This document shows, piece after piece, positions 52,457-62,573 of a stretch of DNA of 64,000 bases. Both the position numbers and the translations under genes were made by a program. The notes beneath the pieces are model-generated. The model made no database searches. It had not been told where the DNA came from and saw only the letters and a program-made list of their open reading frames with translations. Origin of the DNA: Bacteroidota bacterium (GTDB lineage Bacteria; Bacteroidota; Bacteroidia; Flavobacteriales; Flavobacteriaceae); assembly GCA_018829465.1 (NCBI GenBank), contig JAHJTN010000010.1, forward strand, positions 124,001-188,000, written 5' to 3'. Within the stretch, counting starts at the first letter, position 1. Each line of letters starts with the position of its first letter.

Positions 52457-54157
52457 ATGCAGGCAGATCAAAGAAAATGGTGGAAAGAAGGCATCGTTTA
52501 TCAAATTTACCCGAGAAGTTTTCAGGACTCTAACGATGATGGTATAGGCGATTTGAGAGGAATTATCAATCGCTTAGATTATATAAAAAGCTTGGGCGTC
52601 GATATTGTCTGGCTCAATCCCATCTACGCATCGCCTAACGACGACAATGGCTATGACATCAGCGACTATCAATCTATCCATCCTGATTTTGGCACCATGG
52701 CCGATTTTGATGAACTCATTCAAAAAATGCATCAAAAAGGGTTGCGCTTGGTCATGGATTTGGTAATCAACCACACCAGCGACGAGCATATTTGGTTTCA
52801 AGAATCCAAAAAATCCAGAAACAATCCTTACCGCGATTTTTACCTTTGGTGGCCGGCCGAAAAAGGTAAACCCGCTGCGCGCTACAGTTATTTTGACGTA
52901 AATAATGACGCATGGCAATACGACGTACATACCGACAGCTATTACCTCCACTACTTCTCTGTCAAGCAACCCGATTTAAATTGGGAAAATCCAAAAGTAA
53001 GGGAAGCGGTTTATGACATGATGCGTTGGTGGTTCGACAAAGGCATCGATGGATTCCGAATGGACGTTATTTCATACATTTCCAAAGACACAAATTTCCC
53101 CGAACTTCCCAAAAAATATAACGGAAACTTCCTGCCTTTCTACGCACAAGGCCCCACCATACATCAACACTTACAGGAAATGAACCGAAAAGTATTGGCC
53201 CATTACAACTGTATGACCGTTGGCGAAGCACCCGGAGTAGGCCTTAAAGAAGCATTGGATTTTGTGGACGAAGACCGTAAAGAACTCGATATGTTTTTCC
53301 ATTTTGATTTGATGGAACTCGATCGCAAACCGGGCGAATTTTTCACCATGCGACAAGGTGGTTTTAAACTTTCGGAATTCAAAAAAATACACACCGATTG
53401 GGACGCTGTCTTTTCTAAAAAAGGTTGGGGCAGTATATTCTTGAGCAACCACGATTTTCCGCGGCCCGTGAGCAGGTGGGCAAATGACCACCCAAAATAT
53501 TGGTATCATGCGGCTACAATGTTGCACACTTTTTTGTTGAGTATGCGCGGCACACCCTATGTTTATTTTGGCGATGAAATTGGGATGACAAATGTGCGGT
53601 TTGACAAAATTGATGACTATAGAGATATTGGCACTTTGAACGCCTACCAAAAAACGATAAAAGAGGGCGGAAATCTCCAAGACTTTTTTGCCAACCACAA
53701 AGAATCAAGCAGAGACAACGCACGTGTTCCCATGCAGTGGAACGCAGACAAATATGCCGGATTTTCAGGAGTAACCCCCTGGATACCCAACAATCCAAAC
53801 TTCATAAACGGCATTCATGTAGCTGCGCAAGAAAAAGACCAAACTTCTGTTTTACAATTTTTCAAAAAAATGGTCGGAATTCGCAAAAAGCACCTTACCT
53901 TGGTCTATGGGCAGTATGAAATTTTGGAACCCGATCACGAACAAATTTACGCTTACAAAAGATTTGACGATAGAAACATATTCTTGGTGGTCTTAAATTT
54001 TTCTGACACCGTTTCTGAATTTCACCTGCCAGCAGAAACGCAAGAAGCGCATTTTGAAATCATTTTAAGCAACTACGAGACAAGCGACCACGAAATAAAT
54101 CCTGAAAAAATCTGTTTACAAGCTTACCAAGCAATGGTTTGTAAAATAAATACCTAA
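52457..54157 (+). CDS. GH13 alpha-glucosidase (oligo-1,6-glucosidase-like)
   Basis: 566 residues with no signal peptide. Catalytic residues: nucleophile D203 in GFRMDVI, acid/base E257 in VGEAPG, and D333 in SNHDFPR. The residue after the nucleophile is Val, as in isomaltase-type enzymes that cut alpha-1,6 bonds; maltases have Thr there. It acts in the cytoplasm on isomalto-oligosaccharides or glycogen products. Confidence 0.93.
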   Translation: MQADQRKWWKEGIVYQIYPRSFQDSNDDGIGDLRGIINRLDYIKSLGVDIVWLNPIYASPNDDNGYDISDYQSIHPDFGTMADFDELIQKMHQKGLRLVMDLVINHTSDEHIWFQESKKSRNNPYRDFYLWWPAEKGKPAARYSYFDVNNDAWQYDVHTDSYYLHYFSVKQPDLNWENPKVREAVYDMMRWWFDKGIDGFRMDVISYISKDTNFPELPKKYNGNFLPFYAQGPTIHQHLQEMNRKVLAHYNCMTVGEAPGVGLKEALDFVDEDRKELDMFFHFDLMELDRKPGEFFTMRQGGFKLSEFKKIHTDWDAVFSKKGWGSIFLSNHDFPRPVSRWANDHPKYWYHAATMLHTFLLSMRGTPYVYFGDEIGMTNVRFDKIDDYRDIGTLNAYQKTIKEGGNLQDFFANHKESSRDNARVPMQWNADKYAGFSGVTPWIPNNPNFINGIHVAAQEKDQTSVLQFFKKMVGIRKKHLTLVYGQYEILEPDHEQIYAYKRFDDRNIFLVVLNFSDTVSEFHLPAETQEAHFEIILSNYETSDHEINPEKICLQAYQAMVCKINT

Positions 54158-54210
54158 TGCTGTAAAGCAAAGCCCCATTTTAGCGACTGACTGAACTAAA
54201 GCCAAAAAAC

Positions 54211-54300
54211 ATGAAACGCCCATGTAAAAATTTTGCACACAGGAGTATGATTATCCTAGGGCGTTCCGTCTGACCTGTGAAAAACAATAAATATAAACAG
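54211..54300 (+). repeat. Start-codon-linked repeat copy, shortened
   Basis: It begins ATGAAACGCCCATG, lacks the TGAGCGCAGTCGAA module found in other copies (deleted between GTTCC and the end), and finishes in AATAAATATAAACAG at the lipoprotein ATG (54301). The internal frame stops after 20 codons. Confidence 0.78.
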
Positions 54301-54828
54301 ATGAAAACCAACCTCCTCGCCGCATTACTTTTAACAGTCACCTTGAGTTGCGCACAAACTCCTGAGCGTGAAGATATGGACAATTACAAAATGGACGCCA
54401 TACTGCATCGGGTTGCCGATACCGTTGAAGGGATTCCGGGCAGGTGGCAGTTTTTGATTAAAGACCGTCTTTTTCTGGCCGTAACAGATGCCAATGCCAA
54501 TAGGATGCGCATCATGTCGCCCGTTGCCGAGATAGATAAATTGGACGAAGAAATCAAAACAAAGGCTTTGTTGGCAAATTTTCATTCCGTGTTGGATGCC
54601 AAATATGCGATTTCGGACGAATATCTCTGGTCTGTTTTTATTCATCCGCTTCGCGAGTTGACAGAAGCCCAATTGGAAGACGCTATATATCAAGTATATA
54701 ATGCCAATGTGACTTTTGGCAGTTCTTTTTCGAGCACAAATTTAATTTATCCGGGAACGGCCGGGCAAAAAGCGACAGAATCTGAAAAAGAAGAAGAACC
54801 TGTCTTGAAGAAAAAATCAAAATTTTAG
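54301..54828 (+). CDS. Lipoprotein of unknown function next to an AhpD-like gene
   Basis: 175 residues from the ATG at 54301. The signal ends in LSC. The body has no motif that I recognise, and the C-terminus is charged (ESEKEEEPVLKKKSKF). It precedes the peroxidase-like gene by 1 nt, so the two are co-translated and may act together. Confidence 0.68.
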   Translation: MKTNLLAALLLTVTLSCAQTPEREDMDNYKMDAILHRVADTVEGIPGRWQFLIKDRLFLAVTDANANRMRIMSPVAEIDKLDEEIKTKALLANFHSVLDAKYAISDEYLWSVFIHPLRELTEAQLEDAIYQVYNANVTFGSSFSSTNLIYPGTAGQKATESEKEEEPVLKKKSKF

Positions 54829-54829
54829 T

Positions 54830-55378
54830 ATGGGTTGGATCGCCGGCATTCCTTATCACTTGGCCACAGGCAAGCTAAAATCTATTTATGACCGCATAGC
54901 CGGAAACACATCAAAAATAGACAACGTACTCACCATTCACGGGCTGCGACCGCATACTTTGGAAGGTCATGTATCTTTATACAAAAATGTATTGCACCAC
55001 AGTGGCAATACCGTTGCACCCTGGTTTTTGGAATCTATCGGCACTTACGTGAGTCTTCTTAATGGTTGTGCCTATTGTGTGGCACATCATAGCCAAGGCA
55101 TCAAACGCCATATAGACAATGCAGAACGGTATGCTGAGATTATGAAAGCGATACGTACGCAATCATTGGAGTTGGCCTTCAACGAAAAAGAAGTAGCTGC
55201 TTTTTACTATGCCAAAAAACTCACGCAACAACCGGCCCACATGGAGCCCTCCGATATTTCCACATTAAAAAAGTTGGGGTGGGAAGAAGGTGAAATCTTG
55301 GAAATTAACCAAGTAACGGGTTATTTTAATTACGCAAACAGAACCGTTTTGGGATTGGGTGTTTCGCTGGAAGAATAG
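54830..55378 (+). CDS. AhpD/carboxymuconolactone decarboxylase-like peroxidase-related protein
   Basis: 182 residues. The active-site motif is GCAYCVAHHSQGI (CxxC with the following His pair), in an all-helical fold. AhpD-type proteins reduce peroxides or recycle thiols. Here no disulfide partner is nearby other than the lipoprotein gene just upstream. Confidence 0.88.
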   Translation: MGWIAGIPYHLATGKLKSIYDRIAGNTSKIDNVLTIHGLRPHTLEGHVSLYKNVLHHSGNTVAPWFLESIGTYVSLLNGCAYCVAHHSQGIKRHIDNAERYAEIMKAIRTQSLELAFNEKEVAAFYYAKKLTQQPAHMEPSDISTLKKLGWEEGEILEINQVTGYFNYANRTVLGLGVSLEE

Positions 55379-55394
55379 TTTTTAAGTGCAAAAA

Positions 55395-55425
55395 AACCGC
55401 CTCATTTGGTGAGACGGCTTCTTTT
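55395..55425 (+). terminator. Terminator after the AhpD-like gene
   Basis: Stem CCGCCTCA (55397-55404) / TGAGACGG (55410-55417) with one mismatch, followed by a T-rich run. Confidence 0.65.
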
Positions 55426-55568
55426 AATTTTTGCAAACTCAGTTCAAAATGACATTTACGTATAAACAGCACCAGAACTTTGTATAGTCTAACCAGGCGC
55501 AATATAGGAGTCTTTAACTTTTACAACATACCCAATTTTATAGAACTAAGTATTACAAATTGTATCAC

Positions 55569-57167
55569 TTACCCGTTCATGGAAATCAAAAATTCCTCGT
55601 TGTTGCGGGTTTTCTTAAAGCGGTCGTTGATAAATTCCATGGCTTCCACCGGATTCATATCTGCCAAGTACTTGCGCATGACCCACATGCGTTGCAGTAC
55701 ATTTTCATCGTGCAACAGATCGTCGCGGCGGGTGCTGGACGACATCAAGTCGATAGCCGGGTAAATACGACGGTTGGCAATTCGCCTGTCGAGTTGCAGC
55801 TCCATATTGCCTGTTCCTTTAAATTCTTCAAAAATTACTTCGTCCATTTTAGAGCCGGTGTCTATCAATGCTGTGGCGATAATGGTGAGCGAACCTCCGT
55901 TTTCTATGTTACGGGCAGCACCAAAAAATCGTTTGGGTTTGTGGAGCGCATTGGCATCCACACCTCCTGAAAGTACTTTCCCGGAAGCGGGTTGCACGGT
56001 ATTGTAGGCACGTGCCAATCGGGTGATGGAGTCTAACAAAATCACCACATCGTGCCCACATTCAACCAATCTTTTGGCTTTTTCGAGTACGATATTGGCC
56101 ACTTTTACATGTCGGTCTGCAGGTTCATCAAAAGTTGAGGCAACAACTTCACCTTTCACGTTTCGTTGCATGTCTGTGACCTCTTCGGGGCGTTCGTCTA
56201 TCAATAAAATGATTTGATACACCTCAGGATGATTGGCTGCAATAGCATTGGCAATATCTTTTAGCAAAACGGTTTTACCGGTTTTGGGTTGTGAGACTAT
56301 CATACCGCGTTGGCCTTTGCCTATGGGTGAAAACAAGTCTATAATTCGGGTTGATATATTGCTTTGTCTTTCGGCGAGTTTAAATTTTTCTTGTGGGAAA
56401 AGCGGGGTAAGGTGTTCAAAAGAAGCCCGATCGCGGACCACATCCGGATTGAGTCCGTTTACTTTGAGAACCTTTATCAGCGGAAAATACTTTTCTCCTT
56501 CTTTGGGTGGACGGATAATCCCTTTGATGGTATCGCCTGTTTTTATACCGAACAGTCTAATTTGCGACTGAGACACGTATACATCGTCCGGTGAGGCGAG
56601 GTAATTGTAATCTGAAGATCGCAAAAATCCATATCCTTCGGGCATGATTTCCAAAACGCCTTCGAGTTCAATAATACCGTCAAACTCATAATCGGGCTCG
56701 CGATACCGATTTCGCGTATCCTTGTTGCCGTTCTGACCGTGTTGGTGGGGCTGGTTGGTATGTGTCGCTTTCTTGGGTGGATTAGGTTGCGGACTCGCAT
56801 GCTCTTTTTTAAATTCCTTTTTGGGTGGAGCGGTTTTTTTATCAAACTCTCGTTCTTCATTGGCGGCCTTATGCGTTTCCTGCTTTCTCCTTCCGCGCTG
56901 CGGAGCCAAAGGGGGTTGGGAATCGCCATCCACTTTTGACGCTGTTTTGGGTTCGGTTTCTTTTGTTTCAGGTTTTTCTTCTGCTACCGGAGGAAAGGGC
57001 AATACTTTTTTTGAAGCACTTGCTTCTTTCTGAGATTTTTGGGCATCCAAAATGCCGTCTATGATGTCTTTCTTTTTGAGATATCGAAATTTAGGTACGC
57101 CTAATTCTTTACCAATTTCCTGTAATTCAGGAAGTTTCTTCTTACTGAGTGCGATTAAGTCGAACAT
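55569..57167 (-). CDS. rho: Transcription termination factor Rho
   Basis: 532 residues. The N-terminal Rho domain ([20 protein letters not shown]) is followed by a long charged insertion (about residues 50-150, rich in Lys, Glu, Pro, Asn/Gln), then the RNA-binding cold-shock-like domain ([20 protein letters not shown]) and the ATPase core (Walker [24 protein letters not shown]). It is longer than E. coli Rho because of the insertion, which is usual in Bacteroidota. Confidence 0.97.
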   Translation of the reverse strand: MFDLIALSKKKLPELQEIGKELGVPKFRYLKKKDIIDGILDAQKSQKEASASKKVLPFPPVAEEKPETKETEPKTASKVDGDSQPPLAPQRGRRKQETHKAANEEREFDKKTAPPKKEFKKEHASPQPNPPKKATHTNQPHQHGQNGNKDTRNRYREPDYEFDGIIELEGVLEIMPEGYGFLRSSDYNYLASPDDVYVSQSQIRLFGIKTGDTIKGIIRPPKEGEKYFPLIKVLKVNGLNPDVVRDRASFEHLTPLFPQEKFKLAERQSNISTRIIDLFSPIGKGQRGMIVSQPKTGKTVLLKDIANAIAANHPEVYQIILLIDERPEEVTDMQRNVKGEVVASTFDEPADRHVKVANIVLEKAKRLVECGHDVVILLDSITRLARAYNTVQPASGKVLSGGVDANALHKPKRFFGAARNIENGGSLTIIATALIDTGSKMDEVIFEEFKGTGNMELQLDRRIANRRIYPAIDLMSSSTRRDDLLHDENVLQRMWVMRKYLADMNPVEAMEFINDRFKKTRNNEEFLISMNG

Positions 57168-57475
57168 GAATGTTTTGTGATAATGTCTTAATATAATACT
57201 TGTAACGGATGTCGTAACACATAGAAGGTGTTACAATAGCATATTTTTGAGGATAATAGTTGGGAGAAATCGTGAAGATTCTGATGCAATATTAAAAAAA
57301 AAATCTGTAATGCCAAAACTTATATTTGTACTGCCTTAAATTTAACGAATTTAACGAAAACATTTAAGCTATATTTTTTGCTATCAGCCGGTTATATCTT
57401 TTGTGTAAAAATTTGATTGGACAAGTGGCGCATCGTTTGAAAAATCTTATTTTTGCATCAATCAATAGCAACACT

Positions 57476-57883
57476 TTGATACAACGCATTCAAACTTTAT
57501 TCATGCTTTTGGCCGGCTTTGGCAGTTTGCTCGGTGCTTTTGTTTTTCCTTTGTGGATAGGCGAAAACGCGGCTACCTACGCCGATGACACGGCTTGGAT
57601 TCAGACCACTTTTTTGGCAAGTGCTGTACTGGGTTTCTATACTATTTTTAAATTTAAAAAACGTAAAAATCAATTTGTACTCAATCGGTTGGGTATTCTT
57701 GTCAACTTTATATTGCTTGGTTTTTTTGTGTATCAGTCGCTAACGATATCCGGAGAGGCAGCTGTCTCGGAGAAGGGTATTGGGCTACTCATGCCTGTTG
57801 TTTCTATTGCCTTTTTGGCCTTGGCCAATAGGGCGATTAAAAAGGATGAGGCGCTCGTAAAATCTGCTGACAGGCTCAGATAA
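57476..57883 (+). CDS. DUF4293-family membrane protein
   Basis: 135 residues from a TTG at 57476, giving the family start (M)IQRIQTLFMLLAGF; a longer frame begins at 57401 but would add 25 residues over the likely promoter. Four hydrophobic helices are visible. A -7-like element TATTTTTG at 57449-57456 lies 19 bp before this start. The function of DUF4293 proteins is unknown. Confidence 0.8.
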   Translation: MIQRIQTLFMLLAGFGSLLGAFVFPLWIGENAATYADDTAWIQTTFLASAVLGFYTIFKFKKRKNQFVLNRLGILVNFILLGFFVYQSLTISGEAAVSEKGIGLLMPVVSIAFLALANRAIKKDEALVKSADRLR

Positions 57884-57907
57884 AACCATCTATCGTAGTG
57901 CGTATGA

Positions 57908-57942
57908 ATCCGCGCCAGGAGTGGCGCGGATTTTTTTTTTTA
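57908..57942 (+). terminator. Terminator after the DUF4293 gene
   Basis: A perfect 10-bp stem ATCCGCGCCA (57908-57917) / TGGCGCGGAT (57922-57931), GGAG loop, followed by a run of Ts. Confidence 0.95.
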
Positions 57943-58086
57943 ATATATTTTCAAAATCTGCTATCCGCATTAATTCCCAAAACTGTGGTTTTTATGTTGA
58001 CTTACCCAAAAGATCTCTTCTGAGGAAAAATAAACAACAAATCCTAAAACCGAGGCCTGATAAATATCTGATTGAACTAGTAAGTT

Positions 58087-58584
58087 TTACGACTTTTTAT
58101 CAAACTCCACCACTTCCAATTTTTCAATTTTATCTCCATTAATTTCAAACCGAAGCATTGTTCTCACTTGGTGAAAACCATAAATTCCGGCGGCGCCCGG
58201 GTTCATGTGGAGTGTTTTTATTTTTGGGTCAAATTGCACTTTCAAAATGTGTGAGTGGCCGCAAATAAACAATTTGGGCGGGTTTTTGTACAATTCCTCT
58301 CGAATGGCAGGATTGTATTTTCCCGGATAACCGCCAATGTGGGTCATCCAAACCGAAACTTGCTCACAATCAAAGCGGTTGTGCAGCGGATACACCGAGC
58401 GGATTTCCTGCCCGTCTATGTTTCCGTAAACCGCCCGCAAGGGTTTCAACGCCTCAAGTTTTTCAGCCACTTCTAATGTTCCTATGTCACCTGCATGCCA
58501 AATTTCATCTGCCCAATTTGCGTATTTGCGTATTTTGTCATCCAAAAAACCGTGGGTATCGGAAAGCAGTAAGATTTTTTTCAT
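58087..58584 (-). CDS. YfcE-type metallophosphoesterase
   Basis: 165 residues. Metal-ligand motifs are LLSDTHG, HAGDIGT, YGNIDG, THIGGYPGK and ICGHSHI, as in the YfcE/MJ0936 family of small phosphodiesterases. No signal peptide. Its ATG directly follows a repeat copy on the minus strand. Confidence 0.93.
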   Translation of the reverse strand: MKKILLLSDTHGFLDDKIRKYANWADEIWHAGDIGTLEVAEKLEALKPLRAVYGNIDGQEIRSVYPLHNRFDCEQVSVWMTHIGGYPGKYNPAIREELYKNPPKLFICGHSHILKVQFDPKIKTLHMNPGAAGIYGFHQVRTMLRFEINGDKIEKLEVVEFDKKS

Positions 58585-58586
58585 CT

Positions 58587-58697
58587 GTTTATATTATTTA
58601 TTTTTATCGGTCATACTTCGACTGCGCTCAGCACAGGAATGGAACACCCTAGGATAATCATACTCCTGTGTGCAAAATTTTTACATGGGTGTTTCAT
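58587..58697 (-). repeat. Start-codon-linked repeat copy (minus strand)
   Basis: Read on the minus strand it begins ATGAAACACCCATG at 58697, contains GTGCTGAGCGCAGTCGAAG and ends in AAATAATATAAACAG just before the phosphoesterase ATG. The internal 28-residue frame spans 58611-58697. It is the inverted relative of the copy at 47217. Confidence 0.82.
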
Positions 58698-58892
58698 GTT
58701 AATGTTAATTATTCCAAACGCGAAAAGTTATAAAAATCTTTCGGGGTTCGGTAATCGACAAAGCCTGTAAAAGTATTCATTTAGCAACATTACCAAAAGG
58801 CATCGGGTTTTAAAAATTCGTTAACGAAAGTTATTTTGCGGGTTTATGCCAATTCATTTAATATTTTTGTACACTTTCAAACAAAACACAGC

Positions 58893-59648
58893 TTGAGATA
58901 TTTTTTAAAATTGGCCTATTGCGGAAGTGCCTATCACGGTTGGCAAACACAACCGGGTGTGGCGACTGTTCAAGAAACCATTGAAAAAGCACTGAGCCTT
59001 ATCTTGGGAACAAAGACGGCTGTGACGGGTGCCGGACGAACCGACACCGGGGTTCACGCCCGGGAATATTATTTACATTTTAACACCAATCAAGCCCCGG
59101 AGGACAACCTCGTTTTTCGACTCAACAGTTTGCTACCCAAGGACATTGCTGTGTATGAATGTATGCCGGTACGACTAGATGCCCATGCGCGATATGATGC
59201 TGTGAAGCGCACTTATACCTATACTATTACTACCCAAAAAAATCCATTTTTGACCGATGCGGCATTTTACTTGCAAACGCCTTTGCATCTTGAAGCCATG
59301 CAAGAAGCTGCCGATATTTTGAAGCAATATGAAAATTTCAAATGCTTTACAAAATCAAACACGGATGTAAACCATTATCTTTGTCGCATAGATGAAGTAA
59401 ACTGGCGAGTTGATGGCGCTTTGCTCGTTTTTCAAATTACTGCCAATCGGTTTCTGCGCAATATGGTGCGAGCCATCGTGGGAACGCTTTTAGATATTGG
59501 AAGTGGCAAAAAAACGGTGGCAAATATGCATCAAATCATATTGAATCAGAACCGGTCAGAGGCCGGATTTTCAGTTCCCGCACATGGGCTTTCTCTGGTT
59601 TCCATCTGCTATCCAAGTGATATTTTTTTAGACCAAACCCATGCCTGA
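58893..59648 (+). CDS. truA: tRNA pseudouridine synthase A
   Basis: 251 residues from the TTG at 58893, giving the usual start (M)RYFLKLAYCGSAYHGWQ; an upstream ATG (58836) would add 19 residues over a promoter (-7 TATTTTTG at 58862-58869). The catalytic Asp is in GAGRTDTGVHA. It makes pseudouridine at positions 38-40 of tRNAs. It overlaps the ABC exporter by 8 nt. Confidence 0.95.
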   Translation: MRYFLKLAYCGSAYHGWQTQPGVATVQETIEKALSLILGTKTAVTGAGRTDTGVHAREYYLHFNTNQAPEDNLVFRLNSLLPKDIAVYECMPVRLDAHARYDAVKRTYTYTITTQKNPFLTDAAFYLQTPLHLEAMQEAADILKQYENFKCFTKSNTDVNHYLCRIDEVNWRVDGALLVFQITANRFLRNMVRAIVGTLLDIGSGKKTVANMHQIILNQNRSEAGFSVPAHGLSLVSICYPSDIFLDQTHA

Positions 59649-61413
59649 ACAAACCGGAAATGCCTTCGATATCAAATTGCTAAAACGCCTACTGCGCTAT
59701 TCAGTAGCCTACAAAGGTGTTTTTGTGGTTTCGCTTTTGGCAGCCGTTTTGTTGTCGGCTTTTGGGGTGGCGCGCCCCATGTTGGCCAAAGAGGCTATCG
59801 ATAATTTCATTCAAAATCGAGACCTGGCCGGGCTCCAATTTGTTGTTTTGATGATGTTTGTGGTATTGATGCTGGAAGTCATTTGTCAATTTTCATTTAT
59901 TTATTTTTCCAATCTACTTGGGCAGAACGTCATTCGGGATATACGCATCAAACTATTTCAAAAGTTGCTGACTTTTAAAATGCAATATTTTGATAAGGCC
60001 TCTGTGGGCCGACTCGTTACACGGTCTGTAAGCGATATAGAAACCATCTCCAGTATTTTTAGTGAAGGACTGTTTACTATTATGAGCGATCTGCTCAAAA
60101 TGGGCGTGATTCTCGGGGTGATGCTGTATTACGATGTAGAGCTGACCTTAGTTTCTCTTTCGTTGATGCCACTCATTTTGTACGCCACGCGTGTTTTCCA
60201 AAAAGCCATGAAAAAAGCCTTTAACGAGGTGCGAAACCAAGTGGCAAATTTGAATTCCTTTGTGCAGGAACGCATTACGGGCATGCAGATTGTACAGCTT
60301 TTTGGTCGTGAAAAGTTGGAGCATGAAAGTTTTATGGAAATCAACAAAAAACATCAGGATGCTTGGTTGAAAACGGTTTTGTACAACTCTATATTCTTCC
60401 CCATTGCCGAACTTTCCACTTCCATCACCATAGGTTTGATTGCTTGGTATGGCGGTTTGCAAATCATTGGTGCAGAAACCGACATCACCTTGGGGTTGAT
60501 TGTAATGTTTGTCGAATTGTCACAAATGCTCTTCAGGCCGCTGCGGCAAATTGCCGATAAATTTAATACGTTGCAAATGGGCATGGTGGCAGCCAACCGC
60601 GTTTTCAATATTTTGGATACGGAATCGTCTATACAAAACACAGGCCATTTGACGGTTGCCCATTTCCAAGGTGCCATTCGTTTTGAGCATGTCAAATTTT
60701 CTTACGTGGACGACGAGCCCGTACTGCGCGACTTGTCTTTTGATGTGAAACCCGGTGAAACCATTGCTTTGGTCGGTGCTACAGGCGCCGGAAAATCTAC
60801 CATCATCAATCTTTTGGGTCGTTTTTATGAGATTGATGGTGGTGCCATTTACCTGGACGATGTCAATATTAAAGATTTGCAACTCTCCGATTTGCGCAGT
60901 AAAATTGCCATTGTTTTACAAGACGTTTTCTTGTTTGCCGATACCATTTTTAACAATATCAGTTTAAACAAGCCAGGCATTACCCTTGAAGAAGTGGAAA
61001 ATGCCGCCAAAGAAATTGGTTTGCACGAATTTTTTATTTCACTCCCGGATGGTTACAACTACAACGTAAAAGAGCGCGGGGCAATGCTATCTGCCGGACA
61101 GCGACAATTGATTGCGTTTTTGCGCGCTTACATTTCCAATCCGGGTATTTTGATTATGGATGAAGCCACCTCTTCCATCGATACCTATTCTGAACAACTG
61201 TTGCAAAAAGCGACGAAAAAAATCACCAAAGGACGCACCTCTATCATCATTGCCCACAGGTTGGCCACCGTCAAAAAAGCCAATCGGATTTTGGTGATGG
61301 AACAAGGCAAATTGGTTGAAGACGGCACACACAAGGAATTGCTTTCCATAGAAAACGGCTACTACAAAAAATTATACGAAATGCAGTTTGCCAAAGAAGT
61401 AGCTGCGGTGTAA
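59641..61413 (+). CDS. ABC exporter, fused permease-ATPase (MsbA-like)
   Basis: 590 residues. Six membrane helices (residues about 20-310) precede the nucleotide-binding domain: Walker A GATGAGKST, signature LSAGQRQL, Walker B ILIMDEATSS and the H-loop IIAHRLATV. Homodimeric MsbA-type exporters flip lipids or expel drugs; the cargo is not evident. It is co-translated with truA. Confidence 0.93.
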   Translation: MPEQTGNAFDIKLLKRLLRYSVAYKGVFVVSLLAAVLLSAFGVARPMLAKEAIDNFIQNRDLAGLQFVVLMMFVVLMLEVICQFSFIYFSNLLGQNVIRDIRIKLFQKLLTFKMQYFDKASVGRLVTRSVSDIETISSIFSEGLFTIMSDLLKMGVILGVMLYYDVELTLVSLSLMPLILYATRVFQKAMKKAFNEVRNQVANLNSFVQERITGMQIVQLFGREKLEHESFMEINKKHQDAWLKTVLYNSIFFPIAELSTSITIGLIAWYGGLQIIGAETDITLGLIVMFVELSQMLFRPLRQIADKFNTLQMGMVAANRVFNILDTESSIQNTGHLTVAHFQGAIRFEHVKFSYVDDEPVLRDLSFDVKPGETIALVGATGAGKSTIINLLGRFYEIDGGAIYLDDVNIKDLQLSDLRSKIAIVLQDVFLFADTIFNNISLNKPGITLEEVENAAKEIGLHEFFISLPDGYNYNVKERGAMLSAGQRQLIAFLRAYISNPGILIMDEATSSIDTYSEQLLQKATKKITKGRTSIIIAHRLATVKKANRILVMEQGKLVEDGTHKELLSIENGYYKKLYEMQFAKEVAAV

Positions 61414-61548
61414 AATATTAGGTACTAAAGGAATGTTTTGGAATTTATTGACATCGAAATCATAAACAACACATCTCGCTTTTATTCTTTTAAACACGAG
61501 GACATTCAATTTTAGTTTTTGATAAACAAGGAAGATCCAAAACTATAC

Positions 61549-62337
61549 TTACACCAGCAAATCTTCCTGAATAATACTTTTCAACGAATCCAAATCATCA
61601 AAAGGGATAAATTCGCCATTTTTAAAATAGGAAATCACACCGTTTTCCTCCGAAACCACCAAAGCCAAGGCATCTGTTTTCTCCGTAATGCCAATAGCAG
61701 CCCGATGGCGCAATCCAAAACGGCTGGGCACCTTTATGTCGGCTGTGACGGGCAAAATGACACGTGTGGCCGTAATGGTGTTGCCCTCTATGAGTGCTGC
61801 GCCGTCGTGAAGCGGGCTGTTTTTGAAAAATATACTTTCTAAGATAGGCTGCGTCACTTGAATCTGCATGCGATCGCCACTGTTTTTGACAAATTCGAGT
61901 GCATTGCTGCGCTGAATAACCACAAGCGCACCCGTTTTTGAAATGCTCATGTTTTGAAAAGCATCTAAAATGGCTTTCACATCTGTAAGTGCGGTCGCGT
62001 TGCCGTTTTTGTCAAACTTTAATTTATCGAAAAGTTTTATCTTTTTGAGAAATCGCGTAGAACCAATGAGTAGCAAAAATTTTCTGATTTCTTGTTGAAA
62101 AACCACAATCAAGGCAAAGACACCCACATTGATAAACTGTCCCAACAGCGTGCTGAGCAAAGTCATGTGTAGCAATTCTGTGAGTTTCCAAATCAGATAA
62201 ACCATCACAATGCCGATAAAAATGGGGATTGCCACCGTGCCACGAACCAACCTGTACACAGAATACAGTAAAAATGCCATCAACACGATGTCTAGTATAT
62301 CTAAAAATCCAATGTCAAAACTGTTGATCTGTTCCAA
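61549..62337 (-). CDS. cdaA: Diadenylate cyclase CdaA (c-di-AMP synthase)
   Basis: 262 residues from the TTG at 62337, giving the family-like start (M)EQINSFDIGFLDILDIVLM; an ATG 19 codons upstream is also in frame. Three N-terminal helices are followed by the DAC domain with SPLHDGAALIE near residue 177 and RFGLRHRAAIG near 211, both catalytic motifs. It joins two ATP to c-di-AMP. The window also encodes the PgpH-type enzyme that degrades it. Confidence 0.92.
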   Translation of the reverse strand: MEQINSFDIGFLDILDIVLMAFLLYSVYRLVRGTVAIPIFIGIVMVYLIWKLTELLHMTLLSTLLGQFINVGVFALIVVFQQEIRKFLLLIGSTRFLKKIKLFDKLKFDKNGNATALTDVKAILDAFQNMSISKTGALVVIQRSNALEFVKNSGDRMQIQVTQPILESIFFKNSPLHDGAALIEGNTITATRVILPVTADIKVPSRFGLRHRAAIGITEKTDALALVVSEENGVISYFKNGEFIPFDDLDSLKSIIQEDLLV

Positions 62338-62573
62338 AACGTAGTTTTTGTAAATGTAAAAAAATGTTGAGACATGACATAGTTCTTTTTTCAAAAGGCG
62401 GGTTCAATTTATAGTTATTTCAATAGTTTTTTTTAAGACAGAATGTTCTATTTTTCATACCTGAAACGAAGATAAAACCACCTACTCATTTTAAATTATG
62501 GTTAAATCAGAAAAAATGAGCTGTTAATAGCTTCAACATAAAAATACAGCCTCGTTTATCCGTTAAAAAAAAT

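Noticed and set aside
52300-52533. 77-residue frame overlapping the start of the glucosidase gene
   Set aside because: It overlaps the clear GH13 N-terminus in another frame and has no family likeness.
55480-56007. Plus-strand frames over the 3' part of rho
   Set aside because: Antisense shadows of the highly conserved rho gene.
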